Assembly: GCA_934141445.1 (NCBI GenBank) | Contig: CAKPCF010000030.1 | Coordinates: 1 to 18,783, forward strand | Length of the DNA stretch: 18,783 nt | Origin: an uncultured Clostridia bacterium | Lineage (GTDB): Bacteria; Bacillota; Clostridia; TANB77; CAG-508 | Direction: 5' to 3' | Part shown: positions 8,561-15,010 of the stretch, piece after piece | Layout: every line of letters begins with the position of its first letter | Numbering within the stretch: position 1 is the first letter of the stretch | Position numbers and translations under genes: made by a program | Notes under the pieces: generated by a model | What the model was told of the DNA's origin: nothing | The model's input: the letters and a program-made list of their open reading frames with translations, nothing else | Database searches by the model: none

Positions 8561-8829
8561 AACCACCCTTTTAAAAAAATTTAGCAGGCTTTAATATATT
8601 TCATTTTAGGCAAAGTCCCTCTTGTATAAAAGGTTGTTATTAAAATTTATATCCCTGCCAAAAAATATTTTTTAATAGTTCCTCTTTTAAACAATTCCTC
8701 TTTGCTAAAATTTATATAACAATTTTCATAAGTACTCACAGAAACATAATAAAGGTAGTTTCTTCAAAAATCATTATTTGCTTTTTGTCTACCTTTATCT
8801 TCCATTTTTCCTTATATTCATATTTATGC
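8561..8829 (-). promoter_or_regulatory. Long structured 5' leader of rpoB, possible pseudoknot or switch
   Basis: From the predicted transcription start (about 8829) to rpoB there are about 270 nt without a credible gene. In minus-strand order: a 10-bp hairpin ATAAAGGTAG/CTACCTTTAT (8798-8789 with 8758-8749); segment A TTTTAGCAAAG (8710-8700); segment B TTTGGCAGG (8662-8654); segment A' CTTTGCCTAAAA (8615-8604), pairing with A apart from one bulged C; and segment B' CCTGCTAAA (8588-8580), pairing with B with one G-U. The order A-B-A'-B' means a pseudoknot or mutually exclusive helices. B' is followed by a T tract and the ribosome binding site. CCTTTTA (8633-8627) could also pair with TAAAAGG (8573-8567) of the Shine-Dalgarno. 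Regulation is inferred; it does not resemble a riboswitch I know. Confidence 0.5.
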
Positions 8830-8835
8830 TATACT

Positions 8836-8865
8836 ACTATAACATATTTTTAGGTATGTAGTCAA
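8836..8865 (-). promoter_or_regulatory. Probable promoter of rpoB-rpoC
   Basis: On the minus strand there is a -35 TTGACT (8865-8860) and a -10 TATAGT (8841-8836) with an 18-base spacer; TTATAG with a 17-base spacer is the alternative. It lies about 280 bases before the rpoB start and is the best sigma-A-like match between the island terminators and rpoB. Confidence 0.55.
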
Positions 8866-9099
8866 GTAGTTTTGCCGATTTTCCTTACGGAATTTAGGTT
8901 TTTAGCATTAGCTTATACAATTTTTCACCACTTTTTTATAATATTACAATTTTATTGGTCTATTTAAAAAGTAATTTCTATTTATCAATCTTTCTATAAA
9001 GACTATTTTTTGGAACTAATTTCAAAGAAAAATCTGCATTTTTTAATCTTTTTTGGTAATTATCAAAGATTCATTTATATTTTAAACCAAAATTCAAAA
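8866..9099. other. AT-rich intergenic stretch without recognised features
   Basis: This stretch lies between the rpoB promoter and the tandem terminators of the LRV genes. It is AT-rich, has no ORF with a credible ribosome binding site, and shows no tRNA-like or other structure I could support. A plus-strand ORF beginning at 9010 runs through both terminators and antisense into the LRV gene and is rejected. Confidence 0.5.
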
Positions 9100-9149
9100 A
9101 AAAGAAAAGACTGTTTAACAAAATTTTTAAATAACTTTGTCAACAGTCT
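9100..9149 (-). terminator. Second, backup terminator downstream of the LRV genes
   Basis: In minus-strand sense, AGACTGTT (9149-9142) pairs perfectly with AACAGTCT (9115-9108), with an inner ACAAA/TTTGT helix (9140-9136 with 9122-9118). A T-rich tract (TTTTCTTTTTTTT) follows. It sits just beyond the main terminator at 9153..9181, so the unit ends in tandem terminators. Confidence 0.55.
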
Positions 9150-9152
9150 GGT

Positions 9153-9181
9153 AAAAACCACCCGTTTTACGGGTGGTTTTT
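9153..9181 (-). terminator. Strong Rho-independent terminator of the LRV gene pair
   Basis: The stem AAAAACCACCCG (9153-9164) and CGGGTGGTTTTT (9170-9181) is a perfect 12-bp inverted repeat around a 5-base loop, with T runs on both strands. It lies 36 bases after the stop codon of the 9218..10051 gene. It is GC-richer than other terminators in the window, matching the composition of the island. Confidence 0.9.
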
Positions 9182-9217
9182 ATTTTTCTATAGTCTCTTA
9201 TCACTTAGCCTTTCTTC

Positions 9218-10051
9218 TTATAAGAAACTTATTTCAAATTTTTCTGCAACTTGTTCTCTCGTCAATCCTGTTTTCTCACTAATGTGGTCAAGAACATCAT
9301 CTATCGATGAATTACATTTTTTTTTGCAAGCAGTCAGCTCCTCCAGCAAAACACTCTGTTTTCTTTTCCAGGCAGCGAACACTACCCGAGCATCTTCGTC
9401 TTTAGAATATAACCTGTCAATAATATCAAAATTTGTCGTATTTTCTACTATATATTTCCTTATATCGGCAGATTTATCTTCTGAAGCCTTAGCAAAAATG
9501 GTTTCATTACTTCTTGCATGTGATACAACGCAAAAACGAACTGCTTTTGATGAATTTTCCAACAGACTTAAAAGTTTTTCTTCGCTCATTAAATCGATAT
9601 ATCGATTTAATGCCTCTATTCTAATATCTTCAATGCTATCATGCTGTACTACCCAGAAAGCAAGTTCAACATCCATATGAGAGTTCTCAGTTGCTTTCAG
9701 ACGTACAAATGGTTCAGGGTCTTTAATGCACCTCTTAAGCAAGTTTTTGTCAGAAGTATTTTCTGCCAAAACTGCCCGAACAGTTGCATTATCGCCACAA
9801 TAAATTTTTAACTTTGTATCATCACTAGCATTCGGATGTAATGCAACATTTACACGTACTAGCTCAGAGTCGTCATTTGCCATTTCTCTTAAAGTGGGTT
9901 CCTTTACATTTGGATTAAATGAGAGCCCTACTCTAACTTGCTCATCGCTATCTACTTTTAGAGCAGTTATTAACTCAGGAATGTCAGTTTCACAAGCTAT
10001 GCTTTTCCTCGTACTTGAACTAAGTTTTTCTAACTCAATACAAAAATCCAT
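9218..10051 (-). CDS. LRV/HEAT-like repeat protein (second of a tandem pair)
   Basis: This 277-residue protein is built of about 26-residue helical repeats with the LRV-type core pattern (ALKVDSDEQVRVGLSFNPNV, EMANDDSELVRVNVALHPNA, CIKDPEPFVRLKATENSHM). About nine units run to residue 225. A C-terminal part follows with a CKKKC pair and a helical end (EKTGLTREQVAEKF). No signal peptide, membrane segment or catalytic motif is visible, so a cytoplasmic binding scaffold is the likely role; the partner is unknown. Its N-terminus (ELEKLSSSTRKSIACETD) parallels that of the upstream gene (RLEALSKEAKESIALETD), so the two are tandem paralogues. The start ATG is 9 bases past the upstream TGA, and that TGA is part of its Shine-Dalgarno (TGAGGTGAT), so the pair is transcribed together and probably translationally coupled. 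Confidence 0.8.
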   Translation of the reverse strand: MDFCIELEKLSSSTRKSIACETDIPELITALKVDSDEQVRVGLSFNPNVKEPTLREMANDDSELVRVNVALHPNASDDTKLKIYCGDNATVRAVLAENTSDKNLLKRCIKDPEPFVRLKATENSHMDVELAFWVVQHDSIEDIRIEALNRYIDLMSEEKLLSLLENSSKAVRFCVVSHARSNETIFAKASEDKSADIRKYIVENTTNFDIIDRLYSKDEDARVVFAAWKRKQSVLLEELTACKKKCNSSIDDVLDHISEKTGLTREQVAEKFEISFL

Positions 10052-10060
10052 TTTATCACC

Positions 10061-11176
10061 TCAATAATTATCGTATTTCAGTTTAAACCAAGTTATAATT
10101 GTGTTTGCTGCAACGCACCTAACACTTAGAGATTCATCAGTCGCACTCATTATTTCAAGTATTCTCCTTGTTGTGCGCGGATCAGCGGCAACTGCTAATC
10201 TAACTTTTTCATCTTCGTCATCTGACAATTCAGCAAGTATCTCACGATTATATGTTCTTCTTGCAACTTTTTCTCTTATTTCTGGGCACACATCTTTTGC
10301 AAGTTTTACAAAGATTCTATTTGTGGAATTAGGATGATTAACTACAGCTAGACGTACTTCATCAAGTTCGGAATCAGCAAATTTTATCAAACTGCTTGCT
10401 TTTATATCGGGACGCTTTGCAACTGCTACACATACTTTTGCGCTAATGTCTTCTGCCAATTTTTTTGCCGTTATTTGATCCGTATTAAGATTTTCAGCAA
10501 CAGCCACACGAACTTTTTCACAAGGATCATCTGCCAGTTTTACTAAAGTGCCCTGATCCGTATCAGAATCTTGAGCAATAACTAACCGAACCTTCTCCCA
10601 AGTATCACCTGCCAATTTTGCTTTAGTGCTCTGATCCGTATTAGGATTTTGAGCAATAGCCAGTCGTACTTTATCACAGGAATCCTCTGCAAGTTTTGCT
10701 AAAGTGCCCTGATCCATATCAGAATCTTGAGCAATAGCTAACCGAACCTGCTCCCAAGTATCACCTGCCAATTTTGCTTTAATGCTCTGATCTGTATTAG
10801 GATTCTGAGCAATAATCAGTCGAACTCTATCACAGGAATCCTCTGCAAGTTTTGCTCTCGTATCATAGCTTATATTAGGATTTTTAGCAATAACCATCCT
10901 AATTTCTTCCCAAATATCCTCTGCTAACTTTCTCAATACCACCTCACTAACCTTCAAATTTTCTGCAATATACAACCGAATTTTTTTAGGCAGATTATCA
11001 ATCAGTTTTATGAGAGTTTCATCTGGCCAATCAAACTTGTCCAAAGCTGAAAATATCATGCTTTCTCTACTAGAATTTTGTACAATCCATGCTCGTATTT
11101 CTGCTGTATTATGTTGATTAATCAAGACATTTTCTCTTACATTTTCAGCTTCATCCTCAGAAAGTTTTTTTTGCAA
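10061..11176 (-). CDS. C-terminal fragment of the LRV protein (up to 371 residues)
   Basis: After the internal TAA the first usable start is a TTG at 11176-11174, read here as the first residue of QKKLSEDEAENVRENV. It has only GAG immediately before it and no properly spaced Shine-Dalgarno. Independent translation is therefore doubtful, which favours a single interrupted gene. The fragment holds about 13 repeats and ends in FKLKYDNY. Confidence 0.45.
   Translation of the reverse strand: MQKKLSEDEAENVRENVLINQHNTAEIRAWIVQNSSRESMIFSALDKFDWPDETLIKLIDNLPKKIRLYIAENLKVSEVVLRKLAEDIWEEIRMVIAKNPNISYDTRAKLAEDSCDRVRLIIAQNPNTDQSIKAKLAGDTWEQVRLAIAQDSDMDQGTLAKLAEDSCDKVRLAIAQNPNTDQSTKAKLAGDTWEKVRLVIAQDSDTDQGTLVKLADDPCEKVRVAVAENLNTDQITAKKLAEDISAKVCVAVAKRPDIKASSLIKFADSELDEVRLAVVNHPNSTNRIFVKLAKDVCPEIREKVARRTYNREILAELSDDEDEKVRLAVAADPRTTRRILEIMSATDESLSVRCVAANTIITWFKLKYDNY
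10561..10860 (-). repeat. Tandem 156-bp repeats inside the LRV gene
   Basis: Copy 1 starts at 10561 and copy 2 at 10717, both with TATCAGAATCTTGAGCAATA. The first 140 bases differ at about nine positions. The 156-bp unit encodes two alternating 26-residue LRV repeats, one with GDTWE and one with EDSCD. The high DNA identity indicates a recent internal duplication and a likely site of copy-number change. Confidence 0.8.
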
Positions 11177-11335
11177 CTCTATATCTGAAGTTTTAAGTGC
11201 AACATAAGCCCGAATATTTTCATCAGCATCTTCTGAAAGTTTTTTCCATATTTTTCTATTTTTGTAACTAGTCTGATTATTTATAACACCGTACCGAATA
11301 CTCTTGATTTTATCACTTGCTAGTTTTTCAAGAGT

Positions 11336-11647
11336 TTATTCACATGTTCTCATATTACTGGCCACACCAAGCCGAATATCTGCGTTGTCATCGCTTGCCA
11401 ATTGGTCAAGAGTTGAAATACTCGCCTGTACATTACCAGCAACACCAAGTCGAACAATGATATCCTCGTCTTTCGCAAGTTCTTGCAAAATTAGTTCATT
11501 TGTATTTTTGTTTTTTGCAACGCCCTCTCTAACAAGAACTTCTTCATCCTTCGAAAGTGCCGCAAGCAAATTTTGATCATCTGTTTCCAACGCAATACTT
11601 TCTTTTGCTTCCTTCGAAAGTGCCTCTAATCTTATAACAACTTTCAT
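11336..11647 (-). CDS. N-terminal fragment of the LRV protein (103 residues)
   Basis: This is the part that standard decoding would yield: ATG at 11647 with TAGGAGG spaced 9 bases, ending at the internal TAA. It contains the capping N-terminus and about three repeats, ending in NMRTCE. A three-repeat solenoid is unlikely to carry the function of the full protein. Confidence 0.6.
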   Translation of the reverse strand: MKVVIRLEALSKEAKESIALETDDQNLLAALSKDEEVLVREGVAKNKNTNELILQELAKDEDIIVRLGVAGNVQASISTLDQLASDDNADIRLGVASNMRTCE

Positions 11648-11740
11648 TTCTGTTTACCTCCTAGTAATTACTATTTTGAGATACTACTACTTACTTGTAC
11701 ATTTTATTACTCCCTGTACCTAGGATAAATTACGCTATAA

Positions 11741-11770
11741 ATTATATAACCCTTATTCCAATTTTTTCAA
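11741..11770 (-). promoter_or_regulatory. Promoter of the LRV gene pair
   Basis: On the minus strand there is TTGAAA (11770-11765) and a perfect TATAAT (11746-11741) with an 18-base spacer. The ATG at 11647 follows after about 90 bases with a strong AGGAGG. The inverted repeat at 11775..11810 lies just upstream of the -35. Confidence 0.6.
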
Positions 11771-11774
11771 GGGA

Positions 11775-11810
11775 GTCAAAGACACAATAAAATTTTTTCA
11801 TGTCTTTGAC
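11775..11810. repeat. Perfect 10-bp inverted repeat upstream of the LRV promoter
   Basis: GTCAAAGACA (11775-11784) and TGTCTTTGAC (11801-11810) are perfect complements around a 16-base AT-rich loop. The inner arm lies 5 bases from the -35 of the LRV promoter, and no T tract follows on either strand. It may be an operator for a dimeric regulator or mark the island border; no regulator gene is adjacent. Confidence 0.5.
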
Positions 11811-11837
11811 CTGATGTAACACTTATTTATATTGTAC

Positions 11838-11888
11838 TTTAATCAAATTGAAATTACTTTTTCAATAGACCTTTACAATTTGATTAAA
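11838..11888. repeat. Perfect 13-bp inverted repeat in the divergent intergenic region
   Basis: TTTAATCAAATTG (11838-11850) and CAATTTGATTAAA (11876-11888) match perfectly, 25 bases apart. An alternative inner stem, ATTGAAA/TTTCAAT, competes with it. It sits between the minus-strand LRV promoter and the plus-strand promoter at 11908..11946. Its role is unknown; AT-rich inverted repeats can also be terminator remnants. Confidence 0.5.
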
Positions 11889-11907
11889 TTTTATATACCT
11901 ATTTGAG

Positions 11908-11946
11908 TTGCATTTTTATTATTTTATGATATTATTATTGTATAAT
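11908..11946 (+). promoter_or_regulatory. Promoter region of the plus-strand membrane protein gene
   Basis: Two overlapping options are visible. TTGCAT (11908-11913) with TATTAT (11930-11935) has a 16-base spacer. Alternatively, a perfect TATAAT stands at 11941-11946 with a weak -35. The second would start transcription at about 11953, almost at the Shine-Dalgarno. Confidence 0.45.
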
Positions 11947-11951
11947 TAGTA

Positions 11952-11994
11952 AGAAAGGATAGCCTACAATTATTAGGCTTGTTATTATATATAG
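11952..11994 (+). promoter_or_regulatory. Hairpin between Shine-Dalgarno and start codon
   Basis: AGAAAGGA (11952-11959) is followed after one base by AGCCTA (11961-11966), loop CAATTAT, and TAGGCT (11974-11979), then 15 bases to the ATG at 11995. The Shine-Dalgarno-to-ATG distance is 35 bases unfolded and about 16 when the stem is excluded. It resembles the arrangements at 901..939 and 13767..13804 but has a longer 3' gap. Confidence 0.5.
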
Positions 11995-12576
11995 ATGGAA
12001 AATAAAATAAACAAAAAGAAAATACTAATATGTATTTCACTTATATTATCAATTATTTTAATAATTGCGATTTCTTTAATTATTAGACATTCTATTATTA
12101 GGCAAAAACAATATGGTGAAATTGTTGGAGAAAATAGAATTTTTAAAGATACTTCAAACACTATACAAATAGAAGTTTCTAAAAACTATGAACTAAAACA
12201 ATATACATCATATTCAGATTATTTATTAGAACTTAGAAATGATAATAATTTAAATGTATTTGTAAAAAAATTAAATTATGATTTAAATGAAAGCTTACAA
12301 AATCTAATTAGAGCTGACAGAACTACTTATATAAAAGAATTTTCTAGCATATCTAATCTATCTGATATAAAAGACTTTGAAATAAATAATCATTCTACTT
12401 CAACATATAGTTTTCATTATTTAGATCAAAATCAAAATATTGCTTACTATTTACAAGTTGTATTTATGCAAATTGAAAATAACATATATGTTTTTGATTT
12501 TGATTTTCCTCTTACAGATTTATCTACATATAATGGTTTTATAACAGATTTATTAAATAACTTTTCTGAAATATAA
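11995..12576 (+). CDS. Small single-pass membrane protein of unknown function
   Basis: This 193-residue protein has a basic N-terminus (KINKKK), a strong hydrophobic helix at about residues 10-31, then a soluble domain of about 160 residues that is probably outside the cell. That domain is rich in Asn, Tyr and Ser and alternates beta-like segments (NTIQIEVSKNYELKQY, YYLQVVFMQIENNIYVFDF). It shows no lipobox, no catalytic motif and no family I recognise; the pattern loosely recalls anchored PsbP-like or stress-associated surface domains, but I do not assign one. It is the only plus-strand gene here, has its own promoter, and converges on the AI-2E-family gene with a shared bidirectional terminator. 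Very AT-rich codon use matches the host chromosome, unlike the adjacent LRV island. Confidence 0.75.
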   Translation: MENKINKKKILICISLILSIILIIAISLIIRHSIIRQKQYGEIVGENRIFKDTSNTIQIEVSKNYELKQYTSYSDYLLELRNDNNLNVFVKKLNYDLNESLQNLIRADRTTYIKEFSSISNLSDIKDFEINNHSTSTYSFHYLDQNQNIAYYLQVVFMQIENNIYVFDFDFPLTDLSTYNGFITDLLNNFSEI

Positions 12577-12615
12577 CAAAAATAGCTATCAGCTTAGATG
12601 ATAGCTATTTTTGTT
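12575..12615. terminator. Bidirectional Rho-independent terminator between convergent genes
   Basis: AACAAAAATAGCTATCA (12575-12591) and TGATAGCTATTTTTGTT (12599-12615) form a perfect 17-bp stem with a 7-base loop; T runs are in the 3' arm on both strands. It overlaps the TAA of the plus-strand gene and lies 11 bases past the stop of the minus-strand AI-2E-family gene. Confidence 0.92.
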
Positions 12616-12626
12616 GCATTTAATCA

Positions 12627-13766
12627 CTAATAATTATTTTTTTCTTCATTTATTTCTTGAATTTTATCTGTAATAATTATTTTTAATAGTGCTATTACAG
12701 GAACTCCTAAGAACATTCCTAAAACCCCAAAATAAGCTCCTCCAATTGTAACTCCGAATATTACAAGAATTGGACTAAGAGATAAAGAGTTACCAAGTAT
12801 TCTTGGATTGATTATATTTGCATCTATCTGTTGAAGTACAATTGTTACTACTGCGGTCCACAAAGCTTGTGTAAAGCCACCTGTAAAAACAGTTATTAAA
12901 ACAGCAATTCCAACACCAAATATTGCACCAAAATATGGAATTAAATTAAATAATCCAACCATAAAGCCTAACACAATTCCATATTTTACCTTCATTATGC
13001 ACATTGCAATAGAAACTATAATTCCAACAATAAATGCATCTAATACCTGACTTGATACATAATTATAAAATATATTATTTGTTTTTGAATAATATTTTCT
13101 CAATTTTCCAAAGGCTTTTTTACTTAATACTGCATCGCATACATTTTTTATAAAATTTTTTATATCTCTTCTTTCAACTAGTAAATATATTGATACCACT
13201 ATAGTTACAAAAGCATCAAATACGGCATTTGTAGCACCTAAAATTCCTTTTATATAAGAACTAATCATATCTGGACTTACAAATTTCTTTACAAGTCCTG
13301 CTATATCAATATTTTGTAAGCTCTGTGCTAATTCTGTTGAATTTATTTTGTTTGCCAAAGAACCTTCTGGTGCATTATTAAAGAACTCAACTGCTCTTGA
13401 ATAATAACCAGGAATATTATTCGCAAGATCTGTTATACTTTTTGAAATTGCTGGTACAACAAAGTTAATTACTATAAATATAACTATAAATAATATAGTA
13501 TACACTGTAAATACACTTAATCCACGTCTTTTCTTTTGCAAAAATTTAGATTTTGTATTATTAAATGTATCCTCTATTTTCTTGCATGGTATATATAGTA
13601 AATACGCAAGTATTGCGGCTAAAATAAATGGCTTTAATAATGAAATAAAACTTTGCACTGCATTTAAAATATCAGTAAAATTATCAAGCAATTTATATAT
13701 ACTTATTGATGCAACTGCAAAAGAAAACCAAAAAAGCCATTTTTGCCAATCTTTTTCGTTTTTCAT
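12627..13766 (-). CDS. AI-2E (PerM/YtvI-like) family membrane transporter
   Basis: This 379-residue polytopic membrane protein has the layout of the AI-2E exporter family. Paired N-terminal helices (about 10-60) are followed by one around 75-100, then an extended, less hydrophobic stretch at about 110-190. A cluster of C-terminal helices carries the family signature GLFNLIPYFGAIFG near residue 275 and GGAYFGVLGMFLGVPVIALL near 345. Known members include quorum-signal exporters and Na+/H+ or general exporters; the substrate here cannot be told. It begins 45 bases after the xth stop codon with no promoter visible between, so it is probably transcribed with xth. The ATG is set off from its Shine-Dalgarno by a hairpin (13767..13804). 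The shared terminator at 12575..12615 ends the unit. Confidence 0.9.
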   Translation of the reverse strand: MKNEKDWQKWLFWFSFAVASISIYKLLDNFTDILNAVQSFISLLKPFILAAILAYLLYIPCKKIEDTFNNTKSKFLQKKRRGLSVFTVYTILFIVIFIVINFVVPAISKSITDLANNIPGYYSRAVEFFNNAPEGSLANKINSTELAQSLQNIDIAGLVKKFVSPDMISSYIKGILGATNAVFDAFVTIVVSIYLLVERRDIKNFIKNVCDAVLSKKAFGKLRKYYSKTNNIFYNYVSSQVLDAFIVGIIVSIAMCIMKVKYGIVLGFMVGLFNLIPYFGAIFGVGIAVLITVFTGGFTQALWTAVVTIVLQQIDANIINPRILGNSLSLSPILVIFGVTIGGAYFGVLGMFLGVPVIALLKIIITDKIQEINEEKNNY

Positions 13767-13804
13767 TTATTTTACTTGTATAATTATATACAATCTCCTT
13801 TCTT
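13767..13804 (-). promoter_or_regulatory. Hairpin between Shine-Dalgarno and start codon (or 8-codon leader ORF)
   Basis: In minus-strand sense, AAGAAAGGAG is followed directly by TTGTATA-TAAT-TATACAA (13793-13776, perfect 7-bp stem with a tetraloop), then GTAAAATAA and ATG. The gap is 28-29 bases unfolded and about 10-11 with the stem folded. The same stretch reads as TTG plus seven codons (YIIIQVK) with TAA abutting the ATG. Both properties repeat the layout at 901..939. Confidence 0.6.
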
Positions 13805-13811
13805 ATTTATT

Positions 13812-14567
13812 CTAAATTTCTATATCCAATTCAACAGGACAATGGTCACTTCCAAATATATCTTGATGAATTTTTGATTCTATAATATTTTCTTTAATTT
13901 TTTCCGAAACAACAAAATAGTCTATTCTCCAACCAACATTCTTTTCTCTAGCTCTTCCCATATAAGACCACCAAGAATAGCTATCAGTTTTTTCTGGATA
14001 TAAGTATCTAAAACTATCAACAAAACCTACAGACAACAATTTTGAAAATTTTTCTCTTTCTTCATCTGTAAATCCTGCATTACCATGATTTGTTTTCGGA
14101 TTCTTTAAATCTATCTCTTCATGAGCTACATTTAAATCACCACATAAAATTACAGGTTTAATATTATCTAACTTCTTCAAATATTCTCTAAAATTGTCTT
14201 CCCATTTCATTCTGTATTCTAATCTTGTTAATTCTCTTTGTGAGTTTGGTGTATAACAATTTACAAGATAAAATTTATCATATTCCAAAGTTATTACTCT
14301 ACCCTCATTATCAAATTCATCAACACCAATACCATAATTAACTGAAATTGGTTTAACTTTTGAAAAGACAGCAGTTCCAGAATATCCTTTTTTTTCTGCA
14401 CTATAAAAAAACTTTTCATATCCTGCAAACTCAACAAGTAACTGTCCCTCTTGCATTTTAGTTTCTTGTATGCAAAATATATCTGCATTTAGAGTATTAA
14501 AAATCTCTTCAAAGTTTTTATTATATACAGCTCTTAGCCCATTTACATTCCACGAAATTAACTTCAA
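13812..14567 (-). CDS. xth: Exodeoxyribonuclease III / AP endonuclease (ExoA type)
   Basis: ExoIII-family enzymes cut DNA 5' of abasic sites and remove 3'-blocking groups in base excision repair. The 251-residue protein is full length and carries the endonuclease/exonuclease/phosphatase fold motifs: WNVNGLRA with Asn7, IQETK with the metal ligand Glu35, YTPN with Tyr105, CGDLNVAH with Asp144 and Asn146, and SDHCPV with Asp241 and catalytic His242. The start is TTG (14567-14565), giving the standard MKLISWN beginning. AGAAAGGA lies 9 bases upstream, and a consensus-like promoter sits at 14600..14628. It is probably transcribed with the downstream AI-2E-family gene. Confidence 0.95.
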   Translation of the reverse strand: MKLISWNVNGLRAVYNKNFEEIFNTLNADIFCIQETKMQEGQLLVEFAGYEKFFYSAEKKGYSGTAVFSKVKPISVNYGIGVDEFDNEGRVITLEYDKFYLVNCYTPNSQRELTRLEYRMKWEDNFREYLKKLDNIKPVILCGDLNVAHEEIDLKNPKTNHGNAGFTDEEREKFSKLLSVGFVDSFRYLYPEKTDSYSWWSYMGRAREKNVGWRIDYFVVSEKIKENIIESKIHQDIFGSDHCPVELDIEI

Positions 14568-14599
14568 TTTGCTCTTTCCTTTCTAAAAAATATAAAAAC

Positions 14600-14628
14600 A
14601 TTATAGCAATTATTTTTATAATAATCAA
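14600..14628 (-). promoter_or_regulatory. Promoter of xth
   Basis: On the minus strand there is TTGATT (14628-14623) and a perfect TATAAT (14605-14600) with a 17-base spacer. It lies in the 80-base gap between yraN and xth, so xth and the AI-2E-family gene can be transcribed apart from the yraN cluster. Confidence 0.65.
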
Positions 14629-14647
14629 CATTTCAATCTATCTTAAT

Positions 14648-15010
14648 CTATATTATTTGTTTTATGTGTTCTAATTTAAAGCTTTCTCCCATTTTATAAA
14701 TTTGAATTGCATCAAATCTTATTGGATGTGCTTCTAATTTATTATTTTTAATAAAAACTGTTGCAACATTTTCAATGTGCTTAATCTTATAGAAATTTAT
14801 TGCATCAAAACCATTTCCATATTTCTTTTTTGTTCTCATTTTCACTTCAATAAAAACAATTTCATTTTTCTCAATTGCAATAATATCAATTTCTCCAAAA
14901 CAATTTTTATAATTTCTTTTTAAAATTCTATAATCATTATTTTCTAAATATTTGCAATCCAATTCTTCTCCATAAAAACCTTTAGCTTTATTTAATTTCT
15001 TATGGTTCAT
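14648..15010 (-). CDS. yraN: YraN/UPF0102 family nuclease-fold protein
   Basis: This 120-residue protein is the usual length of the UPF0102 family, which has an endonuclease-like (PD-(D/E)xK) fold. The motif GEIDII (Asp42) and the IEVKMR motif (Glu55, Lys57) supply the expected active-site residues. Gly14-Glu15 and the RNYK segment are also typical. Biochemical function in the family is not settled; gene neighbourhoods link it to DNA processing. The ATG overlaps the stop codon of the upstream DHH gene (TAATG), so the two are translationally coupled. In Firmicutes yraN commonly lies beside comM and dprA, as here. Confidence 0.92.
   Translation of the reverse strand: MNHKKLNKAKGFYGEELDCKYLENNDYRILKRNYKNCFGEIDIIAIEKNEIVFIEVKMRTKKKYGNGFDAINFYKIKHIENVATVFIKNNKLEAHPIRFDAIQIYKMGESFKLEHIKQII

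Larger units (their letters stand above)
10061..11647 (-). pseudogene. LRV/HEAT-like repeat protein gene interrupted by one in-frame TAA
   Basis: The frame runs for 529 codons from the ATG at 11647 (AGGAGG 9 bases upstream) to the TGA at 10061. Its only break is a TAA at 11338-11336. The repeats continue in the same frame on both sides: RLGVASNMRTCE, then stop, then TLEKLASDKIKSIRYGV. The stop falls in a variable repeat position where other units have Ser, Gly, Glu or Lys. There are roughly 18 LRV units of 26 residues with the consensus KLAEDxxxxVRLAIAQNPNT; the middle ones are near-identical at DNA level (10561..10860). No other frame damage is seen, so the lesion is young, or the stop is read through, or it is a sequence error. 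The intact protein would be a long solenoid with no catalytic motif. Codon use and GC are unlike the neighbours, which suggests transfer. Confidence 0.7.

Noticed and set aside
9215..9226. Perfect 12-bp palindrome TTCTTATAAGAA at the stop codon of the LRV gene
   Set aside because: It is short, AT-rich and inside coding sequence; chance is likely.
9010..9282. Plus-strand ORF of 90 residues beginning at 9010
   Set aside because: It has no ribosome binding site and an odd composition, and it runs through two terminators and antisense into the LRV gene.
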